Program-made: the position numbers and the translations under genes
DNA from: SG8-41 sp963802355
GTDB lineage: Bacteria; Pseudomonadota; Gammaproteobacteria; Burkholderiales; SG8-41
Direction of reading: 5' to 3'
DNA: 64,000 nt
Assembly (NCBI GenBank): GCA_963802355.1
Contig: CAWDIV010000021.1
Span: 248,001 to 312,000 of the forward strand
The notes under the pieces: generated by a model
What the model was told of the DNA's origin: nothing
The model's database searches: none
The model's input: the letters and a program-made list of their open reading frames with translations, nothing else
In this document: in pieces, positions 8,694 through 18,594 of the stretch
Layout: every line of letters starts with the position of its first letter
Position numbering within the stretch: position 1 is the stretch's first letter

Positions 8694-9728
8694 ATGAATG
8701 CTCTCGCTGATGTCGAATCTTGCGTAATAGCCTTGCTCGCGGACACCCCATTTGTCGCAGTTGATATAGGCGCTCGCGGCGATATTCCCGCACCGTGGAG
8801 AGTATTGGATGGAATTGCTGATTTTCTATGCTTCGAGGCCGATCGTGACGCTTGCAACGATCTGAGGACAATTTACGATGCGCGTGGACACGGCAACCGG
8901 TACCGGATTTTTCCCATCGCGCTGACAGGCGACGGCGGACAACGAACGCTATACCGCACGCGCGCGCCCGGAGGCTCATCCCTATTCGATCCGGATACGT
9001 CCCTTATTCGCGCATACACGGATGCAGATTACCTGTATCCGATTCGGAGGGAACAGATCGAAACTGTTGCGGCGCTCCCCATATTCCGCCAAATTGGCAA
9101 TTCCCAGCTTGACCTGGTGAAGCTCGATATTCAAGGATGCGAACTTGACGTGCTAAAGAGCCTCGGCCATGAATATCTAGCCCAGACCGTAATGGTGGAA
9201 GTAGAGGCATCCATGGTCCCGCGAAACGTCGACTATCCAACATTCTGCGATCTGCATCGGTACATGGCTCATCACAACTTCGCGCTCCTCGACCTTTGGC
9301 CGGACCGCCAACACCGGGCCCGAAGCGGACGCCGGGCCGGATATCTCGAAGACATGTTCGGGGTATGGACTAGATCCCCCAGCGTATCGGCTCGCATTTG
9401 GGAAGTTGATGCCCTGTTTGTGCGGGACTCGGATCAGGTCGTCGAATCTGGAAATGTCGCTCAGCTGCGAAAATTGCTCGTATGCCTTTGTGTATATGGC
9501 TTTTTCGCAGAAGCGGCGTACGCAGTCGAAGCTGCAAACGCGCATGGGCTGGTATCCCGGTCGGATTGCGACGACGCGCTGCAGGCCGTGATTACCTGGC
9601 ACCGATTTGCGCGCTATCGTCGACGCTACGGAACCGGCGTGCTGGGTCAGCTCTATCGTCGCATGCTCGGTTATCTCAATATCCCGCCTTCCATAACGGG
9701 CGCGGACTATATACACCGGCCGAGTTAG
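8694..9728 (+). CDS. FkbM family methyltransferase
   Basis: The 344-residue protein has FkbM hallmarks: VDIGARGDIPAPW near residues 23-35 as SAM motif I, FLCFEADRDACNDL near 44-57 and LDLVKLDIQGCELDVLKSLG near 140-159, the characteristic FkbM strand-helix. FkbM enzymes O-methylate sugars or secondary metabolites. The C-terminal third (from about 250) is less typical and may be glycan-specific. The gene lies between the membrane protein and the exosortase-type decarboxylase. It is intact, starting at ATG 8694; no strong ribosome-binding site is seen. Confidence 0.85.
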   Translation: MNALADVESCVIALLADTPFVAVDIGARGDIPAPWRVLDGIADFLCFEADRDACNDLRTIYDARGHGNRYRIFPIALTGDGGQRTLYRTRAPGGSSLFDPDTSLIRAYTDADYLYPIRREQIETVAALPIFRQIGNSQLDLVKLDIQGCELDVLKSLGHEYLAQTVMVEVEASMVPRNVDYPTFCDLHRYMAHHNFALLDLWPDRQHRARSGRRAGYLEDMFGVWTRSPSVSARIWEVDALFVRDSDQVVESGNVAQLRKLLVCLCVYGFFAEAAYAVEAANAHGLVSRSDCDDALQAVITWHRFARYRRRYGTGVLGQLYRRMLGYLNIPPSITGADYIHRPS

Positions 9729-9763
9729 CGCCCCATAACCACGACGTTTTTCGAAACCCCGCG

Positions 9764-10999
9764 ATGAACGCTCCCCGCCCGGTCCATCCCCCGATGACGC
9801 AGTTCCCGGTGGTGGATGACTGCCTCCAGGTCGGCGGAGTCCCCCTCACCGAGCTCGCGCAGCGCGTGGGCCGGACACCGTTCTACGCGTACGACCGCAA
9901 GCTCATCACGCAGCGCGTCGCGCACCTGCGCAAGAACCTCCCGGCGAGCGTCAACCTGCATTACGCGATCAAAGCCAACCCGATGCCGGAAGTGGTGAAG
10001 CATCTCGCCACGCTCGCGGACGGGCTCGACGTCGCATCCGGCGGGGAACTGCGGGTCGCGCTCGAGTCGGGGATGTCGCCGTCGGAGATCAGCTTTGCGG
10101 GACCGGGCAAGACCGACGCGGAGCTTGCGCAGGCGATTGCCGCCAATATCATCGTCAATCTCGAATCCGAGGGCGAGATGGAGCGGCTCGCTGCTCTCGG
10201 CGCCCGTGCCGGCACGCGGCCGCGCGTAGCGGTACGGGTGAACCCGGACTTCGAGCTCAAGAGCTCGGGCATGAAAATGGGCGGGGGCCCCAAGCAGTTC
10301 GGCGTGGACGCCGAGCGCGTGCCCGAAATGCTCGCGCGGATCGGGAGCCTCGATCTCGACTTTCAGGGATTCCACATCTTCAGCGGCTCGCAAAACCTGC
10401 GGGCCGACGCGATCGCGGAAGCGCAGCGGAAGACCATGGAACTGGCGTTGAGGCTCGCCGTGGACGCTCCCGCGCCGGTGCGCCTGCTCAATATCGGTGG
10501 GGGCTTCGGCATCCCTTACTTCCCGGGCGAGCAGCCGCTTGATATCGGCGCGGTGGGAGCAGAACTGGTGCGGCTGCTGGACGGAATCGAACGCTCCCTT
10601 CCCCAGGCGAGGATCGTAATCGAGCTTGGACGCTACCTCGTCGGTGAAGCGGGCGTTTATGTCTGCCGCGTGATCGACCGCAAGGTTTCGCGGGGCCAGG
10701 TGTTCCTGGTGACCGACGGTGGGTTGCATCATCATCTCGCAGCGTCCGGCAATTTCGGGCAGGTGATCCGAAAGAACTATCCGGTAGTGGTGGGGAACCG
10801 CGTGCGCGGCGGCGAGCGCGAGACCGCGTCGGTCGTCGGCCCGCTCTGCACGCCGCTTGACCTGCTTGCCGACGGCATGGAAATGGCGAAGGCGGACGCA
10901 GGCGACTTTATCGTGGTGTTTCAGTCCGGCGCCTACGGGCTCAGCGCGAGCCCAACGGCATTTCTCAGTCACCCGGCGCCCGCAGAAGTGCTCATATGA
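9764..10999 (+). CDS. PLP-dependent decarboxylase, exosortase A system-associated (LysA/ODC fold)
   Basis: The 411-residue protein has the alanine-racemase-fold decarboxylase domain: PLP Lys70 in HYAIKANPMPEV, GGELRVALESG near 97-107, HIFSGSQN near 207-214, NIGGGFGIPYFPGEQP near 244-259 and ELGRYLVGEAG near 288. GFHIFSGSQNL and the PYFPGEQPLD segment are typical of the family annotated as exosortase A system-associated decarboxylase, as remembered. The frame is open upstream to 9482, but that stretch overlaps fkbM and is not family-like; I start at ATG 9764 (ATG 9794 also possible). It overlaps the next gene by 4 bases. Confidence 0.88.
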   Translation: MNAPRPVHPPMTQFPVVDDCLQVGGVPLTELAQRVGRTPFYAYDRKLITQRVAHLRKNLPASVNLHYAIKANPMPEVVKHLATLADGLDVASGGELRVALESGMSPSEISFAGPGKTDAELAQAIAANIIVNLESEGEMERLAALGARAGTRPRVAVRVNPDFELKSSGMKMGGGPKQFGVDAERVPEMLARIGSLDLDFQGFHIFSGSQNLRADAIAEAQRKTMELALRLAVDAPAPVRLLNIGGGFGIPYFPGEQPLDIGAVGAELVRLLDGIERSLPQARIVIELGRYLVGEAGVYVCRVIDRKVSRGQVFLVTDGGLHHHLAASGNFGQVIRKNYPVVVGNRVRGGERETASVVGPLCTPLDLLADGMEMAKADAGDFIVVFQSGAYGLSASPTAFLSHPAPAEVLI

Positions 11000-12492
11000 A
11001 CCTTGGCGAGAAGTCCAGGACATGGCTGCAACGCCTGGTTTGGATAGTGTTCGGCATTGTGCTGTTGCAAGGAATGTTCGGTGTCCCGGACTACGCCTGG
11101 GACCTGTTGTTTCCGGGACGCTATCCCATCGTCGGCGACGTTGCCGGCGTCGTTACTGCCGGCGTGGGGGTTTACCTGGCGCTGCGCCATGGGGCGCTGA
11201 TCGAGGCCATTGCGGGCCACCTGGCGCGGACCCTATCGCACGTCCCCGCCCGGACCTGGCTCGCGGGCGTCCTCATCGTGGGTATCGTCATCAGGATTGG
11301 CTGCCTGCTGCTGTACCCGCCGGACGTGCAGGTATCCGATCACGCAACCTATTCTGGGCTCGCGCAAAAGCTCGTGCGCGGTGAGCCGTACTACACGGGC
11401 AATACCTACGCCTACTGGCCGCCCGGCTACCCGTTTTTTCTGGCGGCGGGATACTGGCTGTTTGGCGTGCATCCCTGGGTAATCGGGCTGGGCAATCTCG
11501 CGCTTTACGCGGGGACCTCGGTCGTCACCTGGAACCTGGGAAAAGCGATCTCTGGAGAATCGGCGGCGCGCATCGCCACGGCGCTCATAGCCGTCTGGCC
11601 CAATCTGGTGATGTCGACCTCGCTCGCCAAGAAAGAGCTGCTGCTGGTGTTGCTGATACCGCTGGCGCTGCTTTGCTATCTCCTTGCCTGGTCGGCCCGC
11701 ACTCGCCGTGGGTCCATGCTGTTTTCATTCTCAAGCGGCGCCTCTGTGGGCGTGGCCTGCCTCACGCAACCCTCGTTCATGCTGTTTCCGGCGGTATTTC
11801 TGTTCTTCGAATACCTCGGCAGAGGTCCGGTCTTGGCGAAGCTTGCGAGGGTGGCGCTGCTGGGCGCCGGGATGGTCGTCGTGATCGCGCCGTGGACCAT
11901 CAGAAACTATGAGGTGCTGCACGCCTTCGTGCCGATCGCGACCACGGGAGGAAACAACTTCTACAGCGCAAACAATGCGCTCGCAACGGGCTCGTATATA
12001 CCCAAGTACGAACGCGATCTCTCCCAGTTCGACGAGCTCACGCAGGACCGGCTGGGCTATGAATGGGGAAAGCAGTGGATACGCGAAAATCCCGGCAGGT
12101 TCCTGAAACTGGTGCTGGCGAAGCAGATCGGATTGATGAGCGACGACAGCGAGGGCGTATATTGGGTGATGAAAGCAGGGAGAAAGATCGATGATTTGCG
12201 TTTTATCGCACTCAAGGGCGGCTCGAATGCGTTTTGGCTGATGATGGTCTGGCTGGTATTCGCCGCGATCGTCGTGCATTGGCCGCCCGATGCGAATCGG
12301 CCGCACCCGCATCCCGCGACGCTGATCATGCTTTCATTGCTGTACCTCTGGGCCATAGACAGCATCTTTCAGAGCGGGGCCAGGCATCATATGTCGGTCG
12401 TTCCGGCTCTGGCCGTATTGGTCGGCATGCTCGCCCGGGATGGTGGCCCCGAACGCCAGAGACGTCCCGCCATTCCCGGAGCCGTAACGTGA
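10996..12492 (+). CDS. GT-C/ArnT-like membrane glycosyltransferase, paralogue of 21964-23424
   Basis: The 498-residue polytopic protein starts at an ATGA overlap with the decarboxylase. After three N-terminal membrane segments it has PPDVQVSDHATYSGLAQKL (near 110-130) with an Asp in the first periplasmic loop, then YWPPGYPFFLAA, the pattern of dolichyl/undecaprenyl-phosphate-sugar-dependent GT-C enzymes. TIRNYEVLHAFVPIATTGG and NNFYSANN follow in the middle. The same ordered motifs recur in the protein at 21964-23424, so the two are paralogues. It is followed by a GtrB-like GT2 and GtrA, so it may transfer the lipid-linked sugar made and flipped by those two. Confidence 0.82.
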   Translation: MNLGEKSRTWLQRLVWIVFGIVLLQGMFGVPDYAWDLLFPGRYPIVGDVAGVVTAGVGVYLALRHGALIEAIAGHLARTLSHVPARTWLAGVLIVGIVIRIGCLLLYPPDVQVSDHATYSGLAQKLVRGEPYYTGNTYAYWPPGYPFFLAAGYWLFGVHPWVIGLGNLALYAGTSVVTWNLGKAISGESAARIATALIAVWPNLVMSTSLAKKELLLVLLIPLALLCYLLAWSARTRRGSMLFSFSSGASVGVACLTQPSFMLFPAVFLFFEYLGRGPVLAKLARVALLGAGMVVVIAPWTIRNYEVLHAFVPIATTGGNNFYSANNALATGSYIPKYERDLSQFDELTQDRLGYEWGKQWIRENPGRFLKLVLAKQIGLMSDDSEGVYWVMKAGRKIDDLRFIALKGGSNAFWLMMVWLVFAAIVVHWPPDANRPHPHPATLIMLSLLYLWAIDSIFQSGARHHMSVVPALAVLVGMLARDGGPERQRRPAIPGAVT

Positions 12493-12529
12493 AGGGACAT
12501 TTTCCTCAAACTCCACTGATCGGGCGCTG

Positions 12530-12546
12530 TTTCAGTCATACTGAAA
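12530..12546. repeat. Short perfect inverted repeat between GT-C and GT2 genes
   Basis: TTTCAGT and ACTGAAA form a 7-bp stem around a CAT loop in the 84-base gap between the GT-C and GtrB-like genes. No T-run follows, so it is not a standard terminator. It could be an operator or an mRNA hairpin, or chance. Confidence 0.35.
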
Positions 12547-12576
12547 TCCTCGATTGATGATTGCAATCGACCAGTC

Positions 12577-13527
12577 ATGAGCCAACACATAACACTCGGG
12601 ATCGTCATCCCCTGCTACAACGAGGAGGAAGTGATTCCCGAAACGGCCAAGCGCATGACCGAGTTGATCGGTCGCCTCGTATCGCGGGGCAAGATTTCTC
12701 CCGATAGCAAGATGGTCTTTGTCGATGATGGCAGCAAGGACCGGACGTGGGCCCTCATCGAGCGGCTCGCCGCCGAAAACCAACATGTCGGGGGCATCAA
12801 ATTATCGCGAAACCGCGGACACCAGAACGCGCTGATCGCGGGACTCTTCACCGCCAATGGCGACGCACTGGTCAGTATCGACGCCGATCTACAGGACGAC
12901 ATCAATGCCATCGAGGAGATGGTGGACATGTATCTCGCCGGGACCGACGTCGTCTACGGAGTGCGCAAGCAGCGGGAAACAGACACTGCGTTCAAGCGCC
13001 TCACGGCGCTTGGATTCTACCGGTTGATACAATGGCTGGGCGTGGAGTCCATGTATAACCACGCCGATTACCGCCTGATGAGCAGACGGGCGATCGAGGC
13101 CCTGAAGGAATATCGCGAGGTGAACCTGTACCTGCGCGGGATCGTCCCGCTCATCGGATTCAACCCGGCGGTCGTCTATTACGACCGGGCAAACCGCTTT
13201 GCGGGCGAGTCGAAATACCCGCTTCGAAGGATGATCGGGCTCGCGCTGGACGCAATCACGTCGTTCTCGGTCGTGCCGCTGCGGATGATTACTTTCACGG
13301 GTTTCGTCATCTTCTTCGTCACCACCCTGGTGACCTTGTGGGCGCTGTGGGTAAGGCTCTTCACTAACGATGCCGTGCCGGGCTGGACCTCGATCGTGCT
13401 GCCGATGTACTTCCTCGGTGGCGTCCAGATCTTCTGCATCGGCATGCTGGGCGAATACCTGGGAAAGACCTATTCGGAAATAAAATCGCGGCCGCGTTTT
13501 TTCATCGACAAGGTCGTGAATCAGTGA
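12577..13527 (+). CDS. GT2 polyprenyl-phosphate sugar transferase (GtrB/DPM1-like)
   Basis: The 316-residue protein contains IVIPCYNEEEVIPET near residues 8-22, VDDGSKDRTW near 48-57, LSRNRGHQNALIAGL near 75-89 and SIDADLQDD near 100-108, the full GtrB signature. Two C-terminal transmembrane segments (about 235-258 and 268-290) and CIGMLGEYLGKTYSEIKSRP close the protein. It transfers a hexose from a nucleotide donor to undecaprenyl phosphate. It overlaps gtrA by 4 bases, the classic GtrB-GtrA arrangement for O-antigen or exopolysaccharide side-chain decoration. Confidence 0.92.
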   Translation: MSQHITLGIVIPCYNEEEVIPETAKRMTELIGRLVSRGKISPDSKMVFVDDGSKDRTWALIERLAAENQHVGGIKLSRNRGHQNALIAGLFTANGDALVSIDADLQDDINAIEEMVDMYLAGTDVVYGVRKQRETDTAFKRLTALGFYRLIQWLGVESMYNHADYRLMSRRAIEALKEYREVNLYLRGIVPLIGFNPAVVYYDRANRFAGESKYPLRRMIGLALDAITSFSVVPLRMITFTGFVIFFVTTLVTLWALWVRLFTNDAVPGWTSIVLPMYFLGGVQIFCIGMLGEYLGKTYSEIKSRPRFFIDKVVNQ

Positions 13528-13919
13528 GCGCGACCAGCGAGTTCACCCGCATAGCCAGGTTTCTCGCCGTCGGAGTACTCAATACCCTGGTGGGACTCGG
13601 CGTCATTTACCTGTGCAAGTGGCTCATCGGCATGGGCGACGTTGCCGCGAACGTAATCGGTTATGCCATCGGGCTCGCGAACAGTTTCGCCTGGAACCGG
13701 CGCTGGACGTTCAACCATTCCGGAGCCGTCCTGCCCGCTGTCTTGCGGTTTTTGATCGTATTCCTGACCGCCTACCTGCTGAATCTCGCCACAGTCATGG
13801 CCGCGATACATGGATTTGGGATCAACAGCTATGTCGCCCAAGCCATCGGCATCCTGCCCTACACGGTATTTTTCTACCTCGGAAGCCGCTGGTTCGTGTT
13901 CCGGCGGATCGGCGCCTGA
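13524..13919 (+). CDS. gtrA: GtrA family membrane protein, putative lipid-linked sugar flippase
   Basis: The 131-residue protein with four predicted membrane segments carries the GtrA features RFLAVGVLNTLVGLGVIYL at the N-terminus, NSFAWNRRWTF near 53-63 and a C-terminal SRWFVFRRIG. GtrA proteins are thought to translocate undecaprenyl-phosphate-linked sugars made by GtrB. Start is GTG 13524, overlapping the GT2 stop. It ends the plus-strand run and converges with galE across about 25 bases. Confidence 0.92.
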   Translation: MSATSEFTRIARFLAVGVLNTLVGLGVIYLCKWLIGMGDVAANVIGYAIGLANSFAWNRRWTFNHSGAVLPAVLRFLIVFLTAYLLNLATVMAAIHGFGINSYVAQAIGILPYTVFFYLGSRWFVFRRIGA

Positions 13920-13944
13920 GTCCGGAACCGGCCCGGAATCGGCG

Positions 13945-14928
13945 TCACGGGGTGCGCTGCTGCTCCCAGGACCAAGCGTGCGCGATGATGCTGTCCAGCG
14001 CGTCGTAGAGAGGCTGCCACCCCAGGCGCCTGCGCACCAGGCTGGCGTCGGCCACGAGGCGTGCCGGGTCTCCGGCCCGCCGCGGCGCAGTGAGTGCCGG
14101 AATGCGCCGGCCCGTCACACGTTCAGCCGCGGCGATCACCTCCTGCACCGAAAATCCATTCCCATTGCCCAGATTGAAGGCGGCGCTATCGCCGCCGTCG
14201 AGCAGGCATTGAAGAGCCAGCAGATGCGCCTGACAGAGGTCGGTGACATGAACGTAATCGCGGATGCAGGTGCCGTCGGGAGTGTCGTAGTCGCGCCCGA
14301 ACACCTTGATGTCCGGACGCGCTCCCGATGCCGCGCTGAGCACCAGCGGAATGAGGTGCGTTTCAGGATCGTGGCGCTCCCCCAGGGTGCCCCCGGGGTC
14401 CGCTCCGGCGGCGTTGAAATAGCGCAGGCTAACCGATTTGAGCCCCCAGGCCCGGTCAAGATCGCCGAGTATCTGCTCGACCATCCATTTCGAGCGGCCG
14501 TACGGATTGAGCGGCGCCTTCGGGTGCGATTCCGGGATCGGCACTTCTTCGGGCTCCCCGTAGACCGCGGCGCTGGAGGAGAAAATGAACTTGCTCACGC
14601 CACACGACTTCATCGCATCGAGCAGGTGGATGGTATTGACGAGATTGTTGCGGTAATACTTGCCCGGATCGCTCACCGATTCGCCCACCTGGATGAACGA
14701 AGCGAAATTCATAACTGCGGATACCCGGTACTCCGTGAGCACTCGTTCCACGAGTTGTGAGTCGCCGATATCGCCCTGAACGAAGCTGCCGCCGGGCACG
14801 GCGTCACGATAGCCGCCGCTGAGATCGTCCAGCGTGACGACTTTCAGCCCGGAGGCGAGCAACGCCTTTACCATGTGCGAACCGATATAGCCGGCGCCGC
14901 CGGTGACCAGTACAGTCGACGCTTTCAT
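13945..14928 (-). CDS. galE: UDP-glucose/UDP-GlcNAc 4-epimerase
   Basis: The protein of about 327 residues from MKASTVLVTGGAGYIGSH (NAD motif near 10-16) has SSSAAVYGEPEEVP near 118-131, the catalytic Tyr143-Lys147 in NPYGRSK, RYFNAAGADPGG near 181 and RDYVHVTDL near 240, diagnostic of GalE. It interconverts UDP-Glc and UDP-Gal, possibly also the N-acetylated forms. A longer open frame reaches 14979, but the Rossmann fold begins at once from ATG 14928, so I use that start. The membrane-protein gene ends 8 bases upstream on the same strand. Confidence 0.93.
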   Translation of the reverse strand: MKASTVLVTGGAGYIGSHMVKALLASGLKVVTLDDLSGGYRDAVPGGSFVQGDIGDSQLVERVLTEYRVSAVMNFASFIQVGESVSDPGKYYRNNLVNTIHLLDAMKSCGVSKFIFSSSAAVYGEPEEVPIPESHPKAPLNPYGRSKWMVEQILGDLDRAWGLKSVSLRYFNAAGADPGGTLGERHDPETHLIPLVLSAASGARPDIKVFGRDYDTPDGTCIRDYVHVTDLCQAHLLALQCLLDGGDSAAFNLGNGNGFSVQEVIAAAERVTGRRIPALTAPRRAGDPARLVADASLVRRRLGWQPLYDALDSIIAHAWSWEQQRTP

Positions 14929-14935
14929 GCGCGCA

Positions 14936-16546
14936 TCACCTCGGTTCGCGGTCTCTACTGGGTGATTGCGCGGGCCCATAGCCGTGGTCGATTCGGAACA
15001 TCTGGAAATCTCTTCCTCTGAATGCAGGCGTCAGGTTGTCGGGTAGAGGCAGCGGGAAATCCTCCCGGTTAACGACCATGAGATAGTCGAAGTGGCGGAG
15101 TAACTGCTCGTCGAAAGGCTTCCTCGTCAGAAGGTCTTCCTTCGACATGTAGTCGACCTGGAATGCCCATCCAAAGTCGCCGGTCTTGCGGCTGTAGTCC
15201 TGTACCACGCCATCGTAGGCGGGCGTGTAGCGAAGCGGCTGCACGCCGGGGAGCGCGAACAGCGTTGCTACAAACGCCTCTCGCCTGATTACCGCAAGGC
15301 CGGCAATGTGGTGAAAAGACGGTCGCCGCAGCACATCGGGCGAGCCGCGATAAGCGGCGGCAAAAGTCAATGCGCTGCCCCTGGGCAACGTGTCGAAAGC
15401 AGCCAGGAATTCGTCGTACCGCCGATCGTATTCATGCCAGTGCGCCAGGACAACGCCCGTGCGCGCCAGAAAGAGGCACAGCACTCCGGCGGCCAGAACG
15501 ACGCGCCACCTTGCGCTCTGGATTCGCCAATCCGTCGCCGCAATGAGGGAAAAAACAAGCGCCATCGGAAATTTGTTGTCGGCGGCCCAGCTCGAGAACA
15601 ACGTCTTGGGCATGAGCATATACACCAACGCGAGAAAGATCAGCGGTATGTCCATCTCCCGGGACATGACGATTCGCCGGGTGACCAGGCCGATCGCCAG
15701 GCCGGCCAGAAGTCCCGTGACCGTAATGGAATCGAGGAGGTCGTTGTAGCTCTCCGCGACGTTCATCAGCAGGCCTATCTTGCCCCAGTAATGCCATAGG
15801 TTAAGAACGTCACCGAAGGAGCTGGCTTTCGCCTGCCCGCTGGTCTGGCTGAAAAACAAAAACAACACGCCAGAAACGGCGAACTGACCCAGGACCACGA
15901 TCAAGTGGTTACGATCGTACCGGGCTCCGGCCTTCCGCGCTTTCCAGTACTGCCCCAATTCGAAGCCGAACACGGAAATGGCGTACAGCCCAATCCCGTA
16001 AAGATGAGACAGGTACACCAAGGTCGACAGGGCCGAGAAAACAAGAAGCCGTAACCCATAGCCTCGATCGCGCAACAAGATCCATGCCGCAAAGACCACC
16101 AGATAAAGCCCGACGCTGAAATAGTAGTTGAGAAAGCCGAAGACGAACATTTCGTTGTAGAGAAACAGGAAAGCGAGCAACGGGTAAAAGGAGACGCGTT
16201 TGTGCAGCGCGTAATGCAATGCAACCGTGCCCCCGGAGATGGCAAAGAAGGACAACGCGATAAAGATTTTGCCCGCGGTTTCCACGGCAACGACCCTCCC
16301 AAAAAGCGGGACTACGAGGTCCATCGCCAGATTGGGCAGCGGCGCCCATTCCAGAGCGTAATACCGTCGCAGGATTTCCGAGTGGTCGAGGTTCAGAATG
16401 ATGTATGCGCGCGCCAGATGGTTGGGATAGTCGTAAAGGGGAAGGGTCTCCGTCAAAACGACGGGCAGGAGCGCCGCCGCCAGGCAGAAGCCGAAGAAAA
16501 CGAGCACGGCTCTGAAATTTGGCTCTGAAAATTCGGTTCTTGTCAT
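14936..16546 (-). CDS. Large polytopic membrane protein, putative GT-C glycosyltransferase or polymer-associated protein
   Basis: From ATG 16546 (MTRTEFSEPNFRAVL) the protein has about 536 residues. Its first periplasmic loop contains LPLYDYPNHLARAYII near 38-53, with acidic and His residues as in GT-C enzymes. About ten hydrophobic segments follow, including a Tyr/Phe-rich one with LYNEMFVFGFLNYYFSVG, then a soluble C-terminal domain of about 150 residues. I do not recognise a named family. The longer open frame to 16645 adds a non-hydrophobic, low-quality N-terminus and is not used. It is probably co-transcribed with galE. Confidence 0.68.
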   Translation of the reverse strand: MTRTEFSEPNFRAVLVFFGFCLAAALLPVVLTETLPLYDYPNHLARAYIILNLDHSEILRRYYALEWAPLPNLAMDLVVPLFGRVVAVETAGKIFIALSFFAISGGTVALHYALHKRVSFYPLLAFLFLYNEMFVFGFLNYYFSVGLYLVVFAAWILLRDRGYGLRLLVFSALSTLVYLSHLYGIGLYAISVFGFELGQYWKARKAGARYDRNHLIVVLGQFAVSGVLFLFFSQTSGQAKASSFGDVLNLWHYWGKIGLLMNVAESYNDLLDSITVTGLLAGLAIGLVTRRIVMSREMDIPLIFLALVYMLMPKTLFSSWAADNKFPMALVFSLIAATDWRIQSARWRVVLAAGVLCLFLARTGVVLAHWHEYDRRYDEFLAAFDTLPRGSALTFAAAYRGSPDVLRRPSFHHIAGLAVIRREAFVATLFALPGVQPLRYTPAYDGVVQDYSRKTGDFGWAFQVDYMSKEDLLTRKPFDEQLLRHFDYLMVVNREDFPLPLPDNLTPAFRGRDFQMFRIDHGYGPAQSPSRDREPR

Positions 16547-16749
16547 GTTCGAACTACGAAAGACGGTCGCAAATGGACATTCTATGCGATCTGCGCGCCG
16601 CTCAGGCCGGTGGGTTCCTTGAGAAAGTCTTGTATCTGTGGCCAAATCTCGAACTTTGAAACCTGCGTTTATGCGCGGCTAAGAAACGATGTTGGTCTCA
16701 TATCTCGTAGTCTTCGTATATCCCCGGCAGAGCTGCCGCCCTTGACCTT

Positions 16750-18587
16750 ATGACCGGCTTGTGCGGATGGTTGGCTCCAGGGCGGATGGACGCGACCGCT
16801 TCCCCGGCGATCGCGGCGATGGCCGCGATGCTTGCGCGCTTCGACGCCAGCGCGGTGCACAGCGCTTCCGCCAGCTTCGGCGCCGTCGCGGTGGCCGACA
16901 GTGAGGCCGGCCTCTTTCAGGATGACCGCCAGCTCGTGGCGGTGTGGGGCCGCGCGCGCTTTACCGATGTCGAGCTCGCCGACTTCGCGCAGCATCACGG
17001 CATCGCCCACGCTCTCGCGCAAGGTTATGCGCGAAGGGGAACAGATGTCCTCGCGGCGCTTTCGGGCGCGTTTGCGCTCGCCATCCTCGATGGACGCAGC
17101 GGCGAGGCGGTGCTCGCGACGGACCGCATGGGATTCTGCCCGATGTGCCATGCCGAGACGGGCGGCACGCTCGTCTTCGGCTCGACGCTCGACGCGATCA
17201 GCGCGTTCCCCGGGATGGCGTCGAGGATCGATCGCCAGGCGATTTACGACTACGTGTACTTCCACGTGGTGCCCGGGCCGCGGACCGTCCACACGGGCAG
17301 GAGCAGGCTGCTGCCCGGGACCTTTCTGCGCTGGCGCGCCGGCAAAACGGAAGTACAGGCCGTACTGGGAAATGCGTTACGTCGAGGACGAGCAGCGGCC
17401 GTTTCCGGAGTTGGAGAAAAGGTTCCTCGCCTGTGTGCGCGACAGCGTGCGGGCGGCCGCGTCGGACCGGCCGGTCGGCGCATTTCTCTCCGGCGGCACC
17501 GACAGCTCCACGATTGCCGGCATGCTGGGCGAGGTCACCGGGGAGTCTGCGCGCACCTACTCGATCGGCTTCGAAGCGCAGGGCTACGACGAGATGGAGT
17601 ACGCGCGCATCGCCGCTCGCCATTTCGGAACGCGCCACCACGAGTACTACGTCACGCCCGCCGACGTGGTCGACGCCATTCCACGAATCGCCGCGGCGCA
17701 CGACCAGCCCTTCGGCAATGCTTCCGCGGTGCCTGCCTTCTACTGCGCGAGGCTGGCGAAGGAGGATGGCGTGGACACGCTGCTCGGGGGCGATGGCGGC
17801 GACGAGCTGTTCGGCGGCAACGAGCGCTATGCCAAGCAGCATCTGTATTCGCTCTACAGCGATCTCCCGGCCGCGCTGCGCAAGGGCCTGATCGAACCGC
17901 TGGCGTTCCTGCCGCCCGAAATCGGCATCGCGGGCAAGGTCCAGCGCTATATCACGAACGCGTCCCTGCCGATGCCCGCCCGCTATGACAATTACAATCT
18001 GCTCGAGCGGCTCGGCCCCGCGGTTGTGTTCACCGGCGAGTTTCTCTCCGCCGTGGACCGCGACCTGCCCGCTGCCCAGATGGCTCAGACGTACAACAAC
18101 GCACGGGCGGAATCGCTGATAAACCGGATGCTGGCGCTGGACCTGAAGTTACACCCTGGCCGACAATGACCTGCCGAAAGTGGCGCGCTCCTGCGAGCTG
18201 GCGGGCGTCGCCGCGAGGTTTCCGCTGCTCGACGACGCGGTGGTCGCGTTCTCCGCGCGCCTCGCCCCACGCATGAAACTGAAGGGCACGCGGCTGCGCT
18301 ACTTCTTCAAGGAAGCGCTGCGGGGATTCCTTCCGGACGAGATCATCACCAAGACCAAGCACGGTTTCGGGCTGCCGTTCGGCCCCTGGCTGCAGGCGCA
18401 CCGGCCGCTCCAGCAGATCGCGCTGGACAGCCTGGCCGATCTCAAGCAACGGGGAATCGTGCGCCCCGAGCTGATCGACGAGCTGACCGCGGTGCACGTG
18501 CGCAGCCACGCGGATTATTACGGCACCATGGTCTGGGTGCTGATGATGCTCGAGCAGTGGCTGGCGCAGCGCCGTTCTGTGGTATAA
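16750..18587 (+). CDS. Asparagine synthase-like amidotransferase of the polysaccharide locus, two frameshifts
   Basis: The reconstructed product has about 612 residues. The N-terminal Ntn-glutaminase domain starts MTGLCGW, so the putative nucleophile Cys is residue 5 rather than 2, as in some polysaccharide-cluster homologues. The synthetase domain has the ATP PP-loop FLSGGTDSSTIAG, LLGGDGGDELFGG and, near the C-terminus, TKTKHGFGLPFGPW. The frame breaks twice: near 17340-17365, into KYRPYWEMRYVEDE, and near 18150, where one extra T separates ALDLK from TLADNDLPKV. Related enzymes in exosortase A loci probably amidate sugar acids or side chains. It starts a plus-strand pair with the TPR gene. 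Confidence 0.82.
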
Positions 18588-18594
18588 AAGCCGT

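Noticed and set aside
9594..9609. TGGCACCGATTTGCG as a sigma-54 site
   Set aside because: The spacing between GG and GC is one base short and the site lies inside the FkbM gene.
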